In this document: positions 1 to 15,000 of the stretch, one piece after another | Position numbering within the stretch: the first letter of the stretch is position 1 | Layout: each line of letters begins with the position of its first letter | Source of the DNA: Limnomonas spitsbergensis | Lineage: Eukaryota > Chlorophyta > Chlorophyceae > Chlamydomonadales | Length of the DNA stretch: 64,000 nt | Assembly (NCBI GenBank): GCA_037349105.1 | Contig: JAYJMM010000026.1 | Location: 620,001 to 684,000, forward strand | Direction of reading: 5' to 3' | Program-made: the position numbers and the translations under genes | Notes under the pieces: generated by a model | The model's input: the letters and a program-made list of their open reading frames with translations, nothing else | Database searches by the model: none | What the model was told of the DNA's origin: nothing

Positions 1-3000
1 TGTGGTGGCCGGTGGCTGCAAGCCGAGCTAACTGCAGGTGCAGGCGTCACGGCTGTGTTTGCAGAGGAGGCAGGTCCTGTGACACCTGTGGTGGTCGGTG
101 GCTGCGAGCCTGGCCAACTGCAGGTGCAGGCGTCGCTGCTGTGCTTGCAGATGGAGGCAGTTCCAGTGACACCTGTGGTGACCGGTGGCTGCGAGCCGGG
201 CCAACTGCAGGTGCAGGCGTCGCTGATGTGCTTGCAGAGGGAGGCAGTTCCAGTGACACCTGTGGTGGCCGGTGGCTGCGAGCCGAGCCAACTGCAGATG
301 CAGGCGTCACGGCTGTGCTTGCAGAGGGAGGCAGTGCCAGTGACACCTGTGGAGGCCGGTGGCTGCGAGCCGAGCCAACTGCAGATGCAGGCGTCACGGC
401 TGTGCTTGCAGATGGAGGCAGTTCCAGCGACACCTGTGGTGGCCGATGGCTGCGAGCCGAGCCAACTGCAGATGCAGGCGTCGCTGCTGTGCTTGCAGAG
501 GGAGGCTGTTCCAGTGACACCTGTGGTGGCCGGTGGCTGCGAGCCGAGCCAACTGCAGGTGCAGGCGTCGCGGATGTGCTTGCAGAGGGAGGCAGTTCAT
601 GTGACACCTGTGGTGATGGGTGGTTGCGAGCCTGGCCAACTGCAGGTGCAGACGTCACGGCTTTGCTTGCAGAGGGAGGCAGTTCCAGTGACACCTGCGT
701 TGATCAGTGGCTGCGTGCCGGGCCAACTGCAGGTGCAGGCGTCGCTGCTGTGCTTGCAGAGGGAGGCAGTTCCAGTGACACCTGTGGTGGCCGGTGGCTG
801 CGAGCCGAGCCAACTGCAGGTGCAGGCGTCGCGGATGTGCTTGCAGAGGGAGGTAGTTCCAGTGACACCTGTGGTGACCGGTGGCTGCGAGCCGAGCCAA
901 CTGCAGGTGCATGCGTCGCTGCTGTGCTTGCAGAGGGAGGCAGTTCCAGTGACACCTGTGGTGGCCGGTGGCTGCGAGCCGAGCCAACTGCAGGTGCAGG
1001 CGTCGCGGATGTGCTTGCAGAGGGAGGTAGTTCCAGTAACACCTGTGGTGACCGGTGGCTGCGAGCCGGGCCAAGTGCAGGTGCAGGCGTCGCGGCTGTG
1101 CTTGCAGATGGAGGCAGGTCCAGCGACACCTGTGGTGGCCGGTGGCTGCAAGCCGAGCTAACTGCAGGTGCAGGCGTCACGGCTGTGTTTGCAGAGGAGG
1201 CAGTTCCTGTGACACCTGTGGTGATCGGTGGCTGCGAGCCTGGCCAACTGCAGGTGCAGACTTCACAGCTGTGCTTGCAGAGGAGGCAGTTTCTGTGACA
1301 CCTGTGCTGGCCGGTGGCTGTAAGCCGGGCCAGCTGCAGGTGCAGGCGTCACGGCTGTGTTTGCAGAGGGAGGCAGTTCATGTGACACCTGTGGTGATCG
1401 GTGGCTGTGAGCCGGACCAAGTGCAGGTGCAGGCGTCACGGCTGTGCTTGCAGAGGGAGGCAGTTCCTGTGACACCTGTGGTGGCCGGGGGCTGTGAGCC
1501 GGGCCAGCTGCAGGTGCAGGCGTCACGGCTGTGTTTGCAGAGGGAGGCAGTTCCTGTGACACCTGTGGTGGCCGGTGGCTGTGAGCCGGGCCAGCTACAA
1601 GTGCAGGCGCCACGGCTGTGCTTGCAGAGGGAGGCAGCTCCTGTGACACCTGTGGTGGCCGGTGGCTGCAAGCCGGGCCAACTGCAGGCGCAGGCGTCGC
1701 GGCTGTGCTTGCAGAGGGAGGCAGTTCCTGTTACACCTGTGGTGGGAGGGGGCTGTAAGCCGGGCCAACTGCAGGTGCAGACGTCACAGCTGTGCTTGCA
1801 GAGGGAGGCAGTTCCAGTGACACCTGTGGTGGCCGGTGGCTGCGAGCCGAGCCAACTGCAGGTGCAGGCGTCGCGGATGTGCTTGCAGAGGGAGGCAGTT
1901 CATGTGACACCTGTGGTGATGGGTGGTTGCGAGCCTGGCCAACTGCAGGTGCAGACGTCACGGCTTTGCTTGCAGAGGGAGGCAGTTCCAGTGACACCTG
2001 CGTTGATCAGTGGCTGCGTGCCGGGCCAACTGCAGGTGCAGGCGTCGCTGCTGTGCTTGCAGAGGGAGGCAGTTCCAGTGACACCTGTGGTGGCCGGTGG
2101 CTGCGAGCCGAGCCAACTGCAGGTGCAGGCGTCGCGGATGTGCTTGCAGAGGGAGGTAGTTCCAGTGACACCTGTGGTGACCGGTGGCTGCGAGCCGAGC
2201 CAACTGCAGGTGCAGGCGTCGCTGCTGTGCTTGCAGAGGGAGGCAGTTCCAGTGACACCTGTGGAGGCCGGTGGCTGCGAGCCGAGCCAAGTGCAGGTGC
2301 AGGCGTCGCGGCTGTGCTTGCAGATGGAGGCAGGTCCAGCGACACCTGTGGTGGCCGGTGGCTGCAAGCCGAGCTAACTGCAGGTGCAGGCGTCACGGCT
2401 GTGTTTGCAGAGGAGGCAGTTCCTGTGACACCTGTGGTGGTCGGTGGCTGCGAGCCTGGCCAACTGCAGGTGCAGACTTCACAGCTGTGCTTGCAGAGGA
2501 GGCAGTTTCTGTGACAACTGTGCTGGCCGGTGGCTGTGAGCCGGGCCAGCTGCAGGTGCAGGCGTCACGGCTGTGTTTGCAGAGGGAGGCAGGTCATGTG
2601 ACACCTGTGGTGGCCGGTGGCTGCGAGCCGGGCCAACTGCAGGTGCAGGCGCCACGGCTGTGCTTGCAGAGGGAGGCAGTTCCTGTGACACCTGTGGTGG
2701 CCGGTGGCTGCGAGCCGAGCCAACTGCAGGTGCAGGCGTCGCGGATGTGCTTGCAGAGGGAGGCAGTTCCAGTGACACCTGTGGTGACCGGTGGCTGCGA
2801 GCCGAGCCAACTGCAGGTGCAGGCGTCGCTGCTGTGCTTGCAGAGGGAGGCAGTTCCAGTGACACCTGTGGTGGCCGGTGGCTGCGAGCCGAGCCAACTG
2901 CAGGTGCAGGCGTCGCGGATGTGCTTGCAGAGGGAGGTAGTTCCAGTGACACCTGTGGTGACCGGTGGCTGCGAGCTGGGCCAAGTGCAGGTGCAGGCGT

Positions 3001-6000
3001 CGCGGCTGTGCTTGCAGATGGAGGCAGGTCCAGCGACACCTGTGGTGGCCGGTGGCTGCAAGCCGAGCTAACTGCAGGTGCAGGCGTCGCTGCTGTGCTT
3101 GCAGAGGGAGGCAGTTCCAGTGACACCTGTGGTGGCCGGTGGCTGCGAGCCGAGCCAACTGCAGGTGCAGGCGTCGCGGATGTGCTTGCAGAGGGAGGTA
3201 GTTCCAGTGACACCTGTGGTGACCGGTGGCTGCGAGCCGGGCCAAGTGCAGGTGCAGGCGTCGCGGCTGTGCTTGCAGATGGAGGCAGGTCCAGCGACAC
3301 CTGTGGTGGCCGGTGGCTGCAAGCCGAGCTAACTGCAGGTGCAGGCGTCACGGCTGTGTTTGCAGAGGAGGCAGTTCCTGTGACACCTGTGGTGATCGGT
3401 GGCTGCGAGCCTGGCCAACTGCAGGTGCAGACTTCACAGCTGTGCTTGCAGAGGAGGCAGTTTCTGTGACACCTGTGCTGGCCGGTGGCTGTAAGCCGGG
3501 CCAGCTGCAGGTGCAGGCGTCACGGCTGTGTTTGCAGAGGGAGGCAGTTCATGTGACACCTGTGGTGATCGGTGGCTGTGAGCCGGACCAAGTGCAGGTG
3601 CAGGCGTCACGGCTGTGCTTGCAGAGGGAGGCAGTTCCTGTGACACCTGTGGTGGCCGGGGGCTGTGAGCCGGGCCAGCTGCAGGTGCAGGCGTCACGGC
3701 TGTGTTTGCAGAGGGAGGCAGTTCCTGTGACACCTGTGGTGGCCGGTGGCTGTGAGCCGGGCCAGCTACAAGTGCAGGCGCCACGGCTGTGCTTGCAGAG
3801 GGAGGCAGCTCCTGTGACACCTGTGGTGGCCGGTGGCTGCGAGCCGGGCCAACTGCAGGTGCAGGCGTCGCGGCTGTGCTTGCAGAGGGAGGCAGTTCCT
3901 GTTACACCTGTGGTGGGAGGGGGCTGTAAGCCGGGCCAACTGCAGGTGCAGACGTCACAGCTGTGCTTGCAGAGGGAGGCAGTTCCAGTGACACCTGTGG
4001 TGGCCGGTGGCTGCGAGCCGAGCCAACTGCAGGTGCAGGCGTCGCGGATGTGCTTGCAGAGGGAGGCAGTTCATGTGACACCTGTGGTGATGGGTGGTTG
4101 CGAGCCTGGCCAACTGCAGGTGCAGACGTCACGGCTTTGCTTGCAGAGGAAGGCAGTTCCAGTGACACCTGCGTTGATCAGTGGCTGCGTGCCGGGCCAA
4201 CTGCAGGTGCAGGCGTCGCTGCTGTGCTTGCAGAGGGAGGCAGTTCCAGTGACACCTGTGGTGGCCGGTGGCTGCGAGCCGAGCCAACTGCAGGTGCAGG
4301 CGTCGCGGATGTGCTTGCAGAGGGAGGTAGTTCCAGTGACACCTGTGGTGACCGGTGGCTGCGAGCCGGGCCAAGTGCAGGTGCAGGCGTCGCGGCTGTG
4401 CTTGCAGATGGAGGCAGGTCCAGCGACACCTGTGGTGGCCGGTGGCTGCAAGCCGAGCTAACTGCAGGTGCAGGCGTCACGGCTGTGTTTGCAGAGGAGG
4501 CAGTTCCTGTGACACCTGTGGTGGTCGGTGGCTGCGAGCCTGGCCAACTGCAGGTGCAGACTTCACAGCTGTGCTTGCAGAGGAGGCAGTTTCTGTGACA
4601 CCTGTGCTGGCCGGTGGCTGTGAGCCGGGCCAGCTGCAGGTGCAGGCGTCACGGCTGTGTTTGCAGAGGGAGGCAGGTCATGTGACACCTGTGGTGGCCG
4701 GTGGCTGCGAGCCGGGCCAACTGCAGGTGCAGGCGCCACGGCTATGCTTGCAGAGGGAGGCAGTTCCTGTGACACCTGTGGTGGCCGGTGGCTGCGAGCC
4801 GAGCCAACTGCAGGTGCAGGCGTCACGGATGTGCTTGCAGAGGGAGGCAGTTCCAGTGACACCTGTGGTGACCGGTGGCTGCGAGCCGAGCCAACTGCAG
4901 GTGCAGGCGTCGCTGCTGTGCTTGCAGAGGGAGGCAGTTCCAGTGACACCTGTGGTGGCCGGTGGCTGCGAGCCGAGCCAACTGCAGGTGCAGGCGTCGC
5001 GGATGTGCTTGCAGAGGGAGGTAGTTCCAGTGACACCTGTGGTGACCGGTGGCTGCGAGCTGGGCCAAGTGCAGGTGCAGGCGTCGCGGCTGTGCTTGCA
5101 GATGGAGGCAGGTCCAGCGACACCTGTGGTGGCCGGTGGCTGCAAGCCGAGCTAACTGCAGGTGCAGGCGTCGCTGCTGTGCTTGCAGAGGGAGGCAGTT
5201 CCAGTGACACCTGTGGTGGCCGGTGGCTGCGAGCCGAGCCAACTGCAGGTGCAGGCGTCGCGGATGTGCTTGCAGAGGGAGGTAGTTCCAGTGACACCTG
5301 TGGTGACCGGTGGCTGCGAGCCGGGCCAAGTGCAGGTGCAGGCGTCGCGGCTGTGCTTGCAGATGGAGGCAGGTCCAGCGACACCTGTGGTGGCCGGTGG
5401 CTGCAAGCCGAGCTAACTGCAGGTGCAGGCGTCACGGCTGTGTTTGCAGAGGAGGCAGTTCCTGTGACACCTGTGGTGATCGGTGGCTGCGAGCCTGGCC
5501 AACTGCAGGTGCAGACTTCACAGCTGTGCTTGCAGAGGAGGCAGTTTCTGTGACACCTGTGCTGGCCGGTGGCTGTAAGCCGGGCCAGCTGCAGGTGCAG
5601 GCGTCACGGCTGTGTTTGCAGAGGGAGGCAGTTCATGTGACACCTGTGGTGATCGGTGGCTGTGAGCCGGACCAAGTGCAGGTGCAGGCGTCACGGCTGT
5701 GCTTGCAGAGGGAGGCAGTTCCTGTGACACCTGTGGTGGCCGGGGGCTGTGAGCCGGGCCAGCTGCAGGTGCAGGCGTCACGGCTGTGTTTGCAGAGGGA
5801 GGCAGTTCCTGTGACACCTGTGGTGGCCGGTGGCTGTGAGCCGGGCCAGCTACAAGTGCAGGCGCCACGGCTGTGCTTGCAGAGGGAGGCAGCTCCTGTG
5901 ACACCTGTGGTGGCCGGTGGCTGCGAGCCGGGCCAACTGCAGGTGCAGGCGTCGCGGCTGTGCTTGCAGAGGGAGGCAGTTCCTGTTACACCTGTGGTGG

Positions 6001-9000
6001 GAGGGGGCTGTAAGCCGGGCCAACTGCAGGTGCAGACGTCACAGCTGTGCTTGCAGAGGGAGGCAGTTCCAGTGACACCTGTGGTGGCCGGTGGCTGCGA
6101 GCCGAGCCAACTGCAGGTGCAGGCGTCGCGGATGTGCTTGCAGAGGGAGGCAGTTCATGTGACACCTGTGGTGATGGGTGGTTGCGAGCCTGGCCAACTG
6201 CAGGTGCAGACGTCACGGCTTTGCTTGCAGAGGAAGGCAGTTCCAGTGACACCTGCGTTGATCAGTGGCTGCGTGCCGGGCCAACTGCAGGTGCAGGCGT
6301 CGCTGCTGTGCTTGCAGAGGGAGGCAGTTCCAGTGACACCTGTGGTGGCCGGTGGCTGCGAGCCGAGCCAACTGCAGGTGCAGGCGTCGCGGATGTGCTT
6401 GCAGAGGGAGGTAGTTCCAGTGACACCTGTGGTGACCGGTGGCTGCGAGCCGGGCCAAGTGCAGGTGCAGGCGTCGCGGCTGTGCTTGCAGATGGAGGCA
6501 GGTCCAGCGACACCTGTGGTGGCCGGTGGCTGCAAGCCGAGCTAACTGCAGGTGCAGGCGTCACGGCTGTGCTTGCAGAGGAGGCAGTTCCTGTGACACC
6601 TGTGGTGGTCGGTGGCTGCGAGCCTGGCCAACTGCAGGTGCAGACTTCACAGCTGTGCTTGCAGAGGAGGCAGTTTCTGTGACACCTGTGCTGGCCGGTG
6701 GCTGTAAGCCGGGCCAGCTGCAGGTGCAGGCGTCACGGCTGTGTTTGCAGAGGGAGGCAGTTCATGTGACACCTGTGGTGATCGGTGGCTGTGAGCCGGA
6801 CCAAGTGCAGGTGCAGGCGTCACGGCTGTGCTTGCAGAGGGAGGCAGTTCCTGTAACACCTGTGGTGGCCGGGGGCTGTGAGCCGGGCCAGCTGCAGGTG
6901 CAGGCGTCACGGCTGTGTTTGCAGAGGGAGGCAGTTCCTGTGACACCTGTGGTGGGAGGGGGCTGTAAGCCGGGCCAACTGCAGGTGCAGACGTCACAGC
7001 TGTGCTTGCAGAGGGAGGCAGTTCCAGTGACACCTGTGGTGGCCGGTGGCTGCGAGCCGAGCCAACTGCAGGTGCAGGCGTCGCGGATGTGCTTGCAGAG
7101 GGAGGCAGTTCATGTGACACCTGTGGTGATGGGTGGTTGCGAGCCTGGCCAACTGCAGGTGCAGACGTCACGGCTTTGCTTGCAGAGGGAGGCAGTTCCA
7201 GTGACACCTGCGTTGATCAGTGGCTGCGTGCCGGGCCAACTGCAGGTGCAGGCGTCGCTGCTGTGCTTGCAGAGGGAGGCAGTTCCAGTGACACCTGTGG
7301 TGGCCGGTGGCTACGAGCCGAGCTAACTGCAGGTGCAGGCGTCGCGGATGTGCTTGCAGAGGGAGGTAGTTCCAGTGACACCTGTGGTGACCGGTGGCTG
7401 CGAGCCGGGCCAAGTGCAGGTGCAGGCGTCGCGGCTGTGCTTGCAGATGGAGGCAGGTCCAGCGACACCTGTGGTGGCCGGTGGCTGCAAGCCGAGCTAA
7501 CTGCAGGTGCAGGCGTCACGGCTGTGTTTGCAGAGGAAGCAGTTCCTGTGACACCTGTGGTGGTCGGTGGCTGCGAGCCTGGCCAACTGCAGGTGCAGAC
7601 TTCACAGCTGTGCTTGCAGAGGAGGCAGTTTCTGTGACACCTGTGCTGGCCGGTGGCTGTAAGCCGGGCCAGCTGCAGGTGCAGGCGTCACGGCTGTGTT
7701 TGCAGAGGGAGGCAGTTCATGTGACACCTGTGGTGATCGGTGGCTGTGAGCCGGACCAAGTGCAGGTGCAGGCGTCACGGCTGTGCTTGCAGAGGGAGGC
7801 AGTTCCTGTGACACCTGTGGTGGCCGGGGGCTGTGAGCCGGGCCAGCTGCAGGTGCAGGCGTCACGGCTGTGTTTGCAGAGGGAGGCAGTTCCTGTTACA
7901 CCTGTGGTGGGAGGGGGCTGTGAGCCGGGCCAGCTACAAGTGCAGGCGCCACGGCTGTGCTTGCAGAGGGAGGCAGCTCCTGTGACACCTGTGGTGGCCG
8001 GTGGCTGCGAGCCGGGCCAACTGCAGGTGCAGGCGTCGCGGCTGTGCTTGCAGAGGGAGGCAGTTCCAGTGACACCTGTGGTGGCCGGTGGCTGCGAGCC
8101 GAGCCAACTGCAGGTGCAGGCGTCGCGGATGTGCTTGCAGAGGGAGGTAGTTCCAGTGACACCTGTGGTGACCGGTGGCTGCGAGCCGAGCCAACTGCAG
8201 GTGCAGGCGTCGCTGCTGTGCTTGCAGAGGGAGGCAGTTCCAGTGACACCTGTGGTGGCCGGTGGCTGCGAGCCGAGCCAACTGCAGGTGCAGGCGTCGC
8301 GGATGTGCTTGCAGAGGGAGGTAGTTCCAGTAACACCTGTGGTGACCGGTGGCTGCGAGCCGGGCCAAGTGCAGGTGCAGGCGTCGCGGCTGTGCTTGCA
8401 GATGGAGGCAGGTCCAGCGACACCTGTGGTGGCCGGTGGCTGCAAGCCGAGCTAACTGCAGGTGCAGGCGTCACGGCTGTGTTTGCAGAGGAGGCAGTTC
8501 CTGTGACACCTGTGGTGATCGGTGGCTGCGAGCCTGGCCAACTGCAGGTGCAGACTTCACAGCTGTGCTTGCAGAGGAGGCAGTTTCTGTGACACCTGTG
8601 CTGGCCGGTGGCTGTAAGCCGGGCCAGCTGCAGGTGCAGGCGTCACGGCTGTGTTTGCAGAGGGAGGCAGTTCATGTGACACCTGTGGTGATCGGTGGCT
8701 GTGAGCCGGACCAAGTGCAGGTGCAGGCGTCACGGCTGTGCTTGCAGAGGGAGGCAGTTCCTGTGACACCTGTGGTGGCCGGGGGCTGTGAGCCGGGCCA
8801 GCTGCAGGTGCAGGCGTCACGGCTGTGTTTGCAGAGGGAGGCAGTTCCTGTGACACCTGTGGTGGCCGGTGGCTGTGAGCCGGGCCACCTACAAGTGCAG
8901 GCGCCACGGCTGTGCTTGCAGAGGGAGGCAGCTCCTGTGACACCTGTGGTGGCCGGTGGCTGCAAGCCGGGCCAACTGCAGGCGCAGGCGTCGCGGCTGT

Positions 9001-12000
9001 GCTTGCAGAGGGAGGCAGTTCCTGTTACACCTGTGGTGGGAGGGGGCTGTAAGCCGGGCCAACTGCAGGTGCAGACGTCACAGCTGTGCTTGCAGAGGGA
9101 GGCAGTTCCAGTGACACCTGTGGTGGCCGGTGGCTGCGAGCCGAGCCAACTGCAGGTGCAGGCGTCGCGGATGTGCTTGCAGAGGGAGGCAGTTCATGTG
9201 ACACCTGTGGTGATGGGTGGTTGCGAGCCTGGCCAACTGCAGGTGCAGACGTCACGGCTTTGCTTGCAGAGGGAGGCAGTTGCAGTGACACCTGCGTTGA
9301 TCAGTGGCTGCGTGCCGGGCCAACTGCAGGTGCAGGCGTCGCTGCTGTGCTTGCAGAGGGAGGCAGTTCCAGTGACACCTGTGGTGGCCGGTGGCTGCGA
9401 GCCGAGCCAACTGCAGGTGCAGGCGTCGCGGATGTGCTTGCAGAGGGAGGTAGTTCCAGTGACACCTGTGGAGGCCGGTGGCTGCGAGCCGAGCCAAGTG
9501 CAGGTGCAGGCGTCGCGGCTGTGCTTGCAGATGGAGGCAGGTCCAGCGACACCTGTGGTGGCCGGTGGCTGCAAGCCGAGCTAACTGCAGGTGCAGGCGT
9601 CACGGCTGTGTTTGCAGAGGAGGCAGTTCCTGTGACACCTGTGGTGGTCGGTGGCTGCGAGCCTGGCCAACTGCAGGTGCAGACTTCACAGCTGTGCTTG
9701 CAGAGGAGGCAGTTCCTGTGACACCTGTGCTGGCCGGTGGCTGTGAGCCGGGCCAGCTGCAGGTGCAGGCGTCACGGCTGTGTTTGCAGAGGGAGGCAGG
9801 TCATGTGACACCTGTGGTGGCCGGTGGCTGCGAGCCGGGCCAACTGCAGGTGCAGGCGCCACGGCTGTGCTTGCAGAGGGAGGCAGTTCCTGTGACACCT
9901 GTGGTGGCCGGTGGCTGCGAGCCGAGCCAACTGCAGGTGCAGGCGTCGCGGATGTGCTTGCAGAGGGAGGCAGTTCCAGTGACACCTGTGGTGACCGGTG
10001 GCTGCGAGCCGAGCCAACTGCAGGTGCAGGCGTCGCTGCTGTGCTTGCAGAGGGAGGCAGTTCCAGTGACACCTGTGGTGGCCGGTGGCTGCGAGCCGAG
10101 CCAACTGCAGGTGCAGGCGTCGCGGATGTGCTTGCAGAGGGAGGTAGTTCCAGTGACACCTGTGGTGACCGGTGGCTGCGAGCTGGGCCAAGTGCAGGTG
10201 CAGGCGTCGCGGCTGTGCTTGCAGATGGAGGCAGGTCCAGCGACACCTGTGGTGGCCGGTGGCTGCAAGCCGAGCTAACTGCAGGTGCAGGCGTCGCTGC
10301 TGTGCTTGCAGAGGGACGCAGGTCCAGCGACACCTGTGGTGGCCGGTGGCTGCAAGCCGAGCTAACTGCAGGTGCAGGCGTCACGGCTGTGTTTGCAGAG
10401 GAGGCAGTTCCTGTGACACCTGTGGTGATCGGTGGCTGCGAGCCTGGCCAACTGCAGGTGCAGACTTCACAGCTGTGCTTGCAGAGGAGGCAGTTTCTGT
10501 GACACCTGTGCTGGCCGGTGGCTGTAAGCCGGGCCAGCTGCAGGTGCAGGCGTCACGGCTGTGTTTGCAGAGGGAGGCAGTTCATGTGACACCTGTGGTG
10601 ATCGGTGGCTGTGAGCCGGACCAAGTGCAGGTGCAGGCGTCACGGCTGTGCTTGCAGAGGGAGGCAGTTCCTGTGACACCTGTGGTGGCCGGGGGCTGTG
10701 AGCCGGGCCAGCTGCAGGTGCAGGCGTCACGGCTGTGTTTGCAGAGGGAGGCAGTTCCTGTGACACCTGTGGTGGCCGGTGGCTGTGAGCCGGGCCAGCT
10801 ACAAGTGCAGGCGCCACGGCTGTGCTTGCAGAGGGAGGCAGCTCCTGTGACACCTGTGGTGGGAGGGGGCTGTAAGCCGGGCCAACTGCAGGTGCAGACG
10901 TCACAGCTGTGCTTGCAGAGGGAGGCAGTTCCAGTGACACCTGTGGTGGCCGGTGGCTGCGAGCCGAGCCAACTGCAGGTGCAGGCGTCGCGGATGTGCT
11001 TGCAGAGGGAGGCAGTTCATGTGACACCTGTGGTGATGGGTGGTTGCGAGCCTGGCCAACTGCAGGTGCAGACGTCACGGCTTTGCTTGCAGAGGAAGGC
11101 GGTTCCAGTGACACCTGCGTTGATCAGTGGCTGCGTGCCGGGCCAACTGCAGGTGCAGGCGTCGCTGCTGTGCTTGCAGAGGGAGGCAGTTCCAGTGACA
11201 CCTGTGGTGGCCGGTGGCTGCGAGCCGAGCCAACTGCAGGTGCAGGCGTCGCGGATGTGCTTGCAGAGGGAGGTAGTTCCAGTGACACCTGTGGTGACCG
11301 GTGGCTGCGAGCCGGGCCAAGTGCAGGTGCAGGCGTCGCGGCTGTGCTTGCAGATGGAGGCAGGTCCAGCGACACCTGTGGTGGCCGGTGGCTGCAAGCC
11401 GAGCTAACTGCAGGTGCAGGCGTCACGGCTGTGTTTGCAGAGGAGGCAGTTCCTGTGACACCTGTGGTGGTCGGTGGCTGCGAGCCTGGCCAACTGCAGG
11501 TGCAGACTTCACAGCTGTGCTTGCAGAGGAGGCAGTTTCTGTGACACCTGTGCTGGCCGGTGGCTGTGAGCCGGGCCAGCTGCAGGTGCAGGCGTCACGG
11601 CTGTGTTTGCAGAGGGAGGCAGGTCATGTGCCACCTGTGGTGGCCGGTGGCTGCGAGCCGGGCCAACTGCAGGTGCAGGCGCCACGGCTATGCTTGCAGA
11701 GGGAGGCAGTTCCTGTGACACCTGTGGTGGCCGGTGGCTGCGAGCCGAGCCAACTGCAGGTGCAGGCGTCGCGGATGTGCTTGCAGAGGGAGGCAGTTCC
11801 AGTGACACCTGTGGTGACCGGTGGCTGCGAGCCGAGCCAACTGCAGGTGCAGGCGTCGCTGCTGTGCTTGCAGAGGGAGGCAGTTCCAGTGACACCTGTG
11901 GTGGCCGGTGGCTGCGAGCCGAGCCAACTGCAGGTGCAGGCGTCGCGGATGTGCTTGCAGAGGGAGGTAGTTCCAGTGACACCTGTGGTGACCGGTGGCT

Positions 12001-15000
12001 GCGAGCTGGGCCAAGTGCAGGTGCAGGCGTCGCGGCTGTGCTTGCAGATGGAGGCAGGTCCAGCGACACCTGTGGTGGCCGGTGGCTGCAAGCCGAGCTA
12101 ACTGCAGGTGCAGGCGTCGCTGCTGTGCTTGCAGAGGGAGGCAGTTCCAGTGACACCTGTGGTGGCCGGTGGCTGCGAGCCGAGCCAACTGCAGGTGCAG
12201 GCGTCGCGGATGTGCTTGCAGAGGGAGGTAGTTCCAGTGACACCTGTGGTGACCGGTGGCTGCGAGCCGGGCCAAGTGCAGGTGCAGGCGTCGCGGCTGT
12301 GCTTGCAGATGGAGGCAGGTCCAGCGACACCTGTGGTGGCCGGTGGCTGCAAGCCGAGCTAACTGCAGGTGCAGGCGTCACGGCTGTGTTTGCAGAGGAG
12401 GCAGTTCCTGTGACACCTGTGGTGATCGGTGGCTGCGAGCCTGGCCAACTGCAGGTGCAGACTTCACAGCTGTGCTTGCAGAGGAGGCAGTTTCTGTGAC
12501 ACCTGTGCTGGCCGGTGGCTGTAAGCCGGGCCAGCTGCAGGTGCAGGCGTCACGGCTGTGTTTGCAGAGGGAGGCAGTTCATGTGACACCTGTGGTGATC
12601 GGTGGCTGTGAGCCGGACCAAGTGCAGGTGCAGGCGTCACGGCTGTGCTTGCAGAGGGAGGCAGTTCCTGTGACACCTGTGGTGGCCGGGGGCTGTGAGC
12701 CGGGCCAGCTGCAGGTGCAGGCGTCACGGCTGTGTTTGCAGAGGGAGGCAGTTCCTGTGACACCTGTGGTGGCCGGTGGCTGTGAGCCGGGCCAGCTACA
12801 AGTGCAGGCGCCACGGCTGTGCTTGCAGAGGGAGGCAGCTCCTGTGACACCTGTGGTGGCCGGTGGCTGCGAGCCGGGCCAACTGCAGGTGCAGGCGTCG
12901 CGGCTGTGCTTGCAGAGGGAGGCAGTTCCTGTTACACCTGTGGTGGGAGGGGGCTGTAAGCCGGGCCAACTGCAGGTGCAGACGTCACAGCTGTGCTTGC
13001 AGAGGGAGGCAGTTCCAGTGACACCTGTGGTGGCCGGTGGCTGCGAGCCGAGCCAACTGCAGGTGCAGGCGTCGCGGATGTGCTTGCAGAGGGAGGCAGT
13101 TCATGTGACACCTGTGGTGATGGGTGGTTGCGAGCCTGGCCAACTGCAGGTGCAGACGTCACGGCTTTGCTTGCAGAGGAAGGCAGTTCCAGTGACACCT
13201 GCGTTGATCAGTGGCTGCGTGCCGGGCCAACTGCAGGTGCAGGCGTCGCTGCTGTGCTTGCAGAGGGAGGCAGTTCCAGTGACACCTGTGGTGGCCGGTG
13301 GCTGCGAGCCGAGCCAACTGCAGGTGCAGGCGTCGCGGATGTGCTTGCAGAGGGAGGTAGTTCCAGTGACACCTGTGGTGACCGGTGGCTGCGAGCCGGG
13401 CCAAGTGCAGGTGCAGGCGTCGCGGCTGTGCTTGCAGATGGAGGCAGGTCCAGCGACACCTGTGGTGGCCGGTGGCTGCAAGCCGAGCTAACTGCAGGTG
13501 CAGGCGTCACGGCTGTGTTTGCAGAGGAGGCAGTTCCTGTGACACCTGTGGTGGTCGGTGGCTGCGAGCCTGGCCAACTGCAGGTGCAGACTTCACAGCT
13601 GTGCTTGCAGAGGAGGCAGTTTCTGTGACACCTGTGCTGGCCGGTGGCTGTAAGCCGGGCCAGCTGCAGGTGCAGGCGTCACGGCTGTGTTTGCAGAGGG
13701 AGGCAGTTCATGTGACACCTGTGGTGATCGGTGGCTGTGAGCCGGACCAAGTGCAGGTGCAGGCGTCACGGCTGTGCTTGCAGAGGGAGGCAGTTCCTGT
13801 GACACCTGTGGTGGCCGGGGGCTGTGAGCCGGGCCAGCTGCAGGTGCAGGCGTCACGGCTGTGTTTGCAGAGGGAGGCAGTTCCTGTGACACCTGTGGTG
13901 GGAGGGGGCTGTAAGCCGGGCCAACTGCAGGTGCAGACGTCACAGCTGTGCTTGCAGAGGGAGGCAGTTCCAGTGACACCTGTGGTGGCCGGTGGCTGCG
14001 AGCCGAGCCAACTGCAGGTGCAGGCGTCGCGGATGTGCTTGCAGAGGGAGGCAGTTCATGTGACACCTGTGGTGATGGGTGGTTGCGAGCCTGGCCAACT
14101 GCAGGTGCAGACGTCACGGCTTTGCTTGCAGAGGGAGGCAGTTCCAGTGACACCTGCGTTGATCAGTGGCTGCGTGCCGGGCCAACTGCAGGTGCAGGCG
14201 TCGCTGCTGTGCTTGCAGAGGGAGGCAGTTCCAGTGACACCTGTGGTGGCCGGTGGCTACGAGCCGAGCTAACTGCAGGTGCAGGCGTCGCGGATGTGCT
14301 TGCAGAGGGAGGTAGTTCCAGTGACACCTGTGGTGACCGGTGGCTGCGAGCCGGGCCAAGTGCAGGTGCAGGCGTCGCGGCTGTGCTTGCAGATGGAGGC
14401 AGGTCCAGCGACACCTGTGGTGGCCGGTGGCTGCAAGCCGAGCTAACTGCAGGTGCAGGCGTCACGGCTGTGTTTGCAGAGGAAGCAGTTCCTGTGACAC
14501 CTGTGGTGGTCGGTGGCTGCGAGCCTGGCCAACTGCAGGTGCAGACTTCACAGCTGTGCTTGCAGAGGAGGCAGTTTCTGTGACACCTGTGCTGGCCGGT
14601 GGCTGTAAGCCGGGCCAGCTGCAGGTGCAGGCGTCACGGCTGTGTTTGCAGAGGGAGGCAGTTCATGTGACACCTGTGGTGATCGGTGGCTGTGAGCCGG
14701 ACCAAGTGCAGGTGCAGGCGTCACGGCTGTGCTTGCAGAGGGAGGCAGTTCCTGTGACACCTGTGGTGGCCGGGGGCTGTGAGCCGGGCCAGCTGCAGGT
14801 GCAGGCGTCACGGCTGTGTTTGCAGAGGGAGGCAGTTCCTGTTACACCTGTGGTGGGAGGGGGCTGTGAGCCGGGCCAGCTACAAGTGCAGGCGCCACGG
14901 CTGTGCTTGCAGAGGGAGGCAGCTCCTGTGACACCTGTGGTGGCCGGTGGCTGCGAGCCGGGCCAACTGCAGGTGCAGGCGTCGCGGCTGTGCTTGCAGA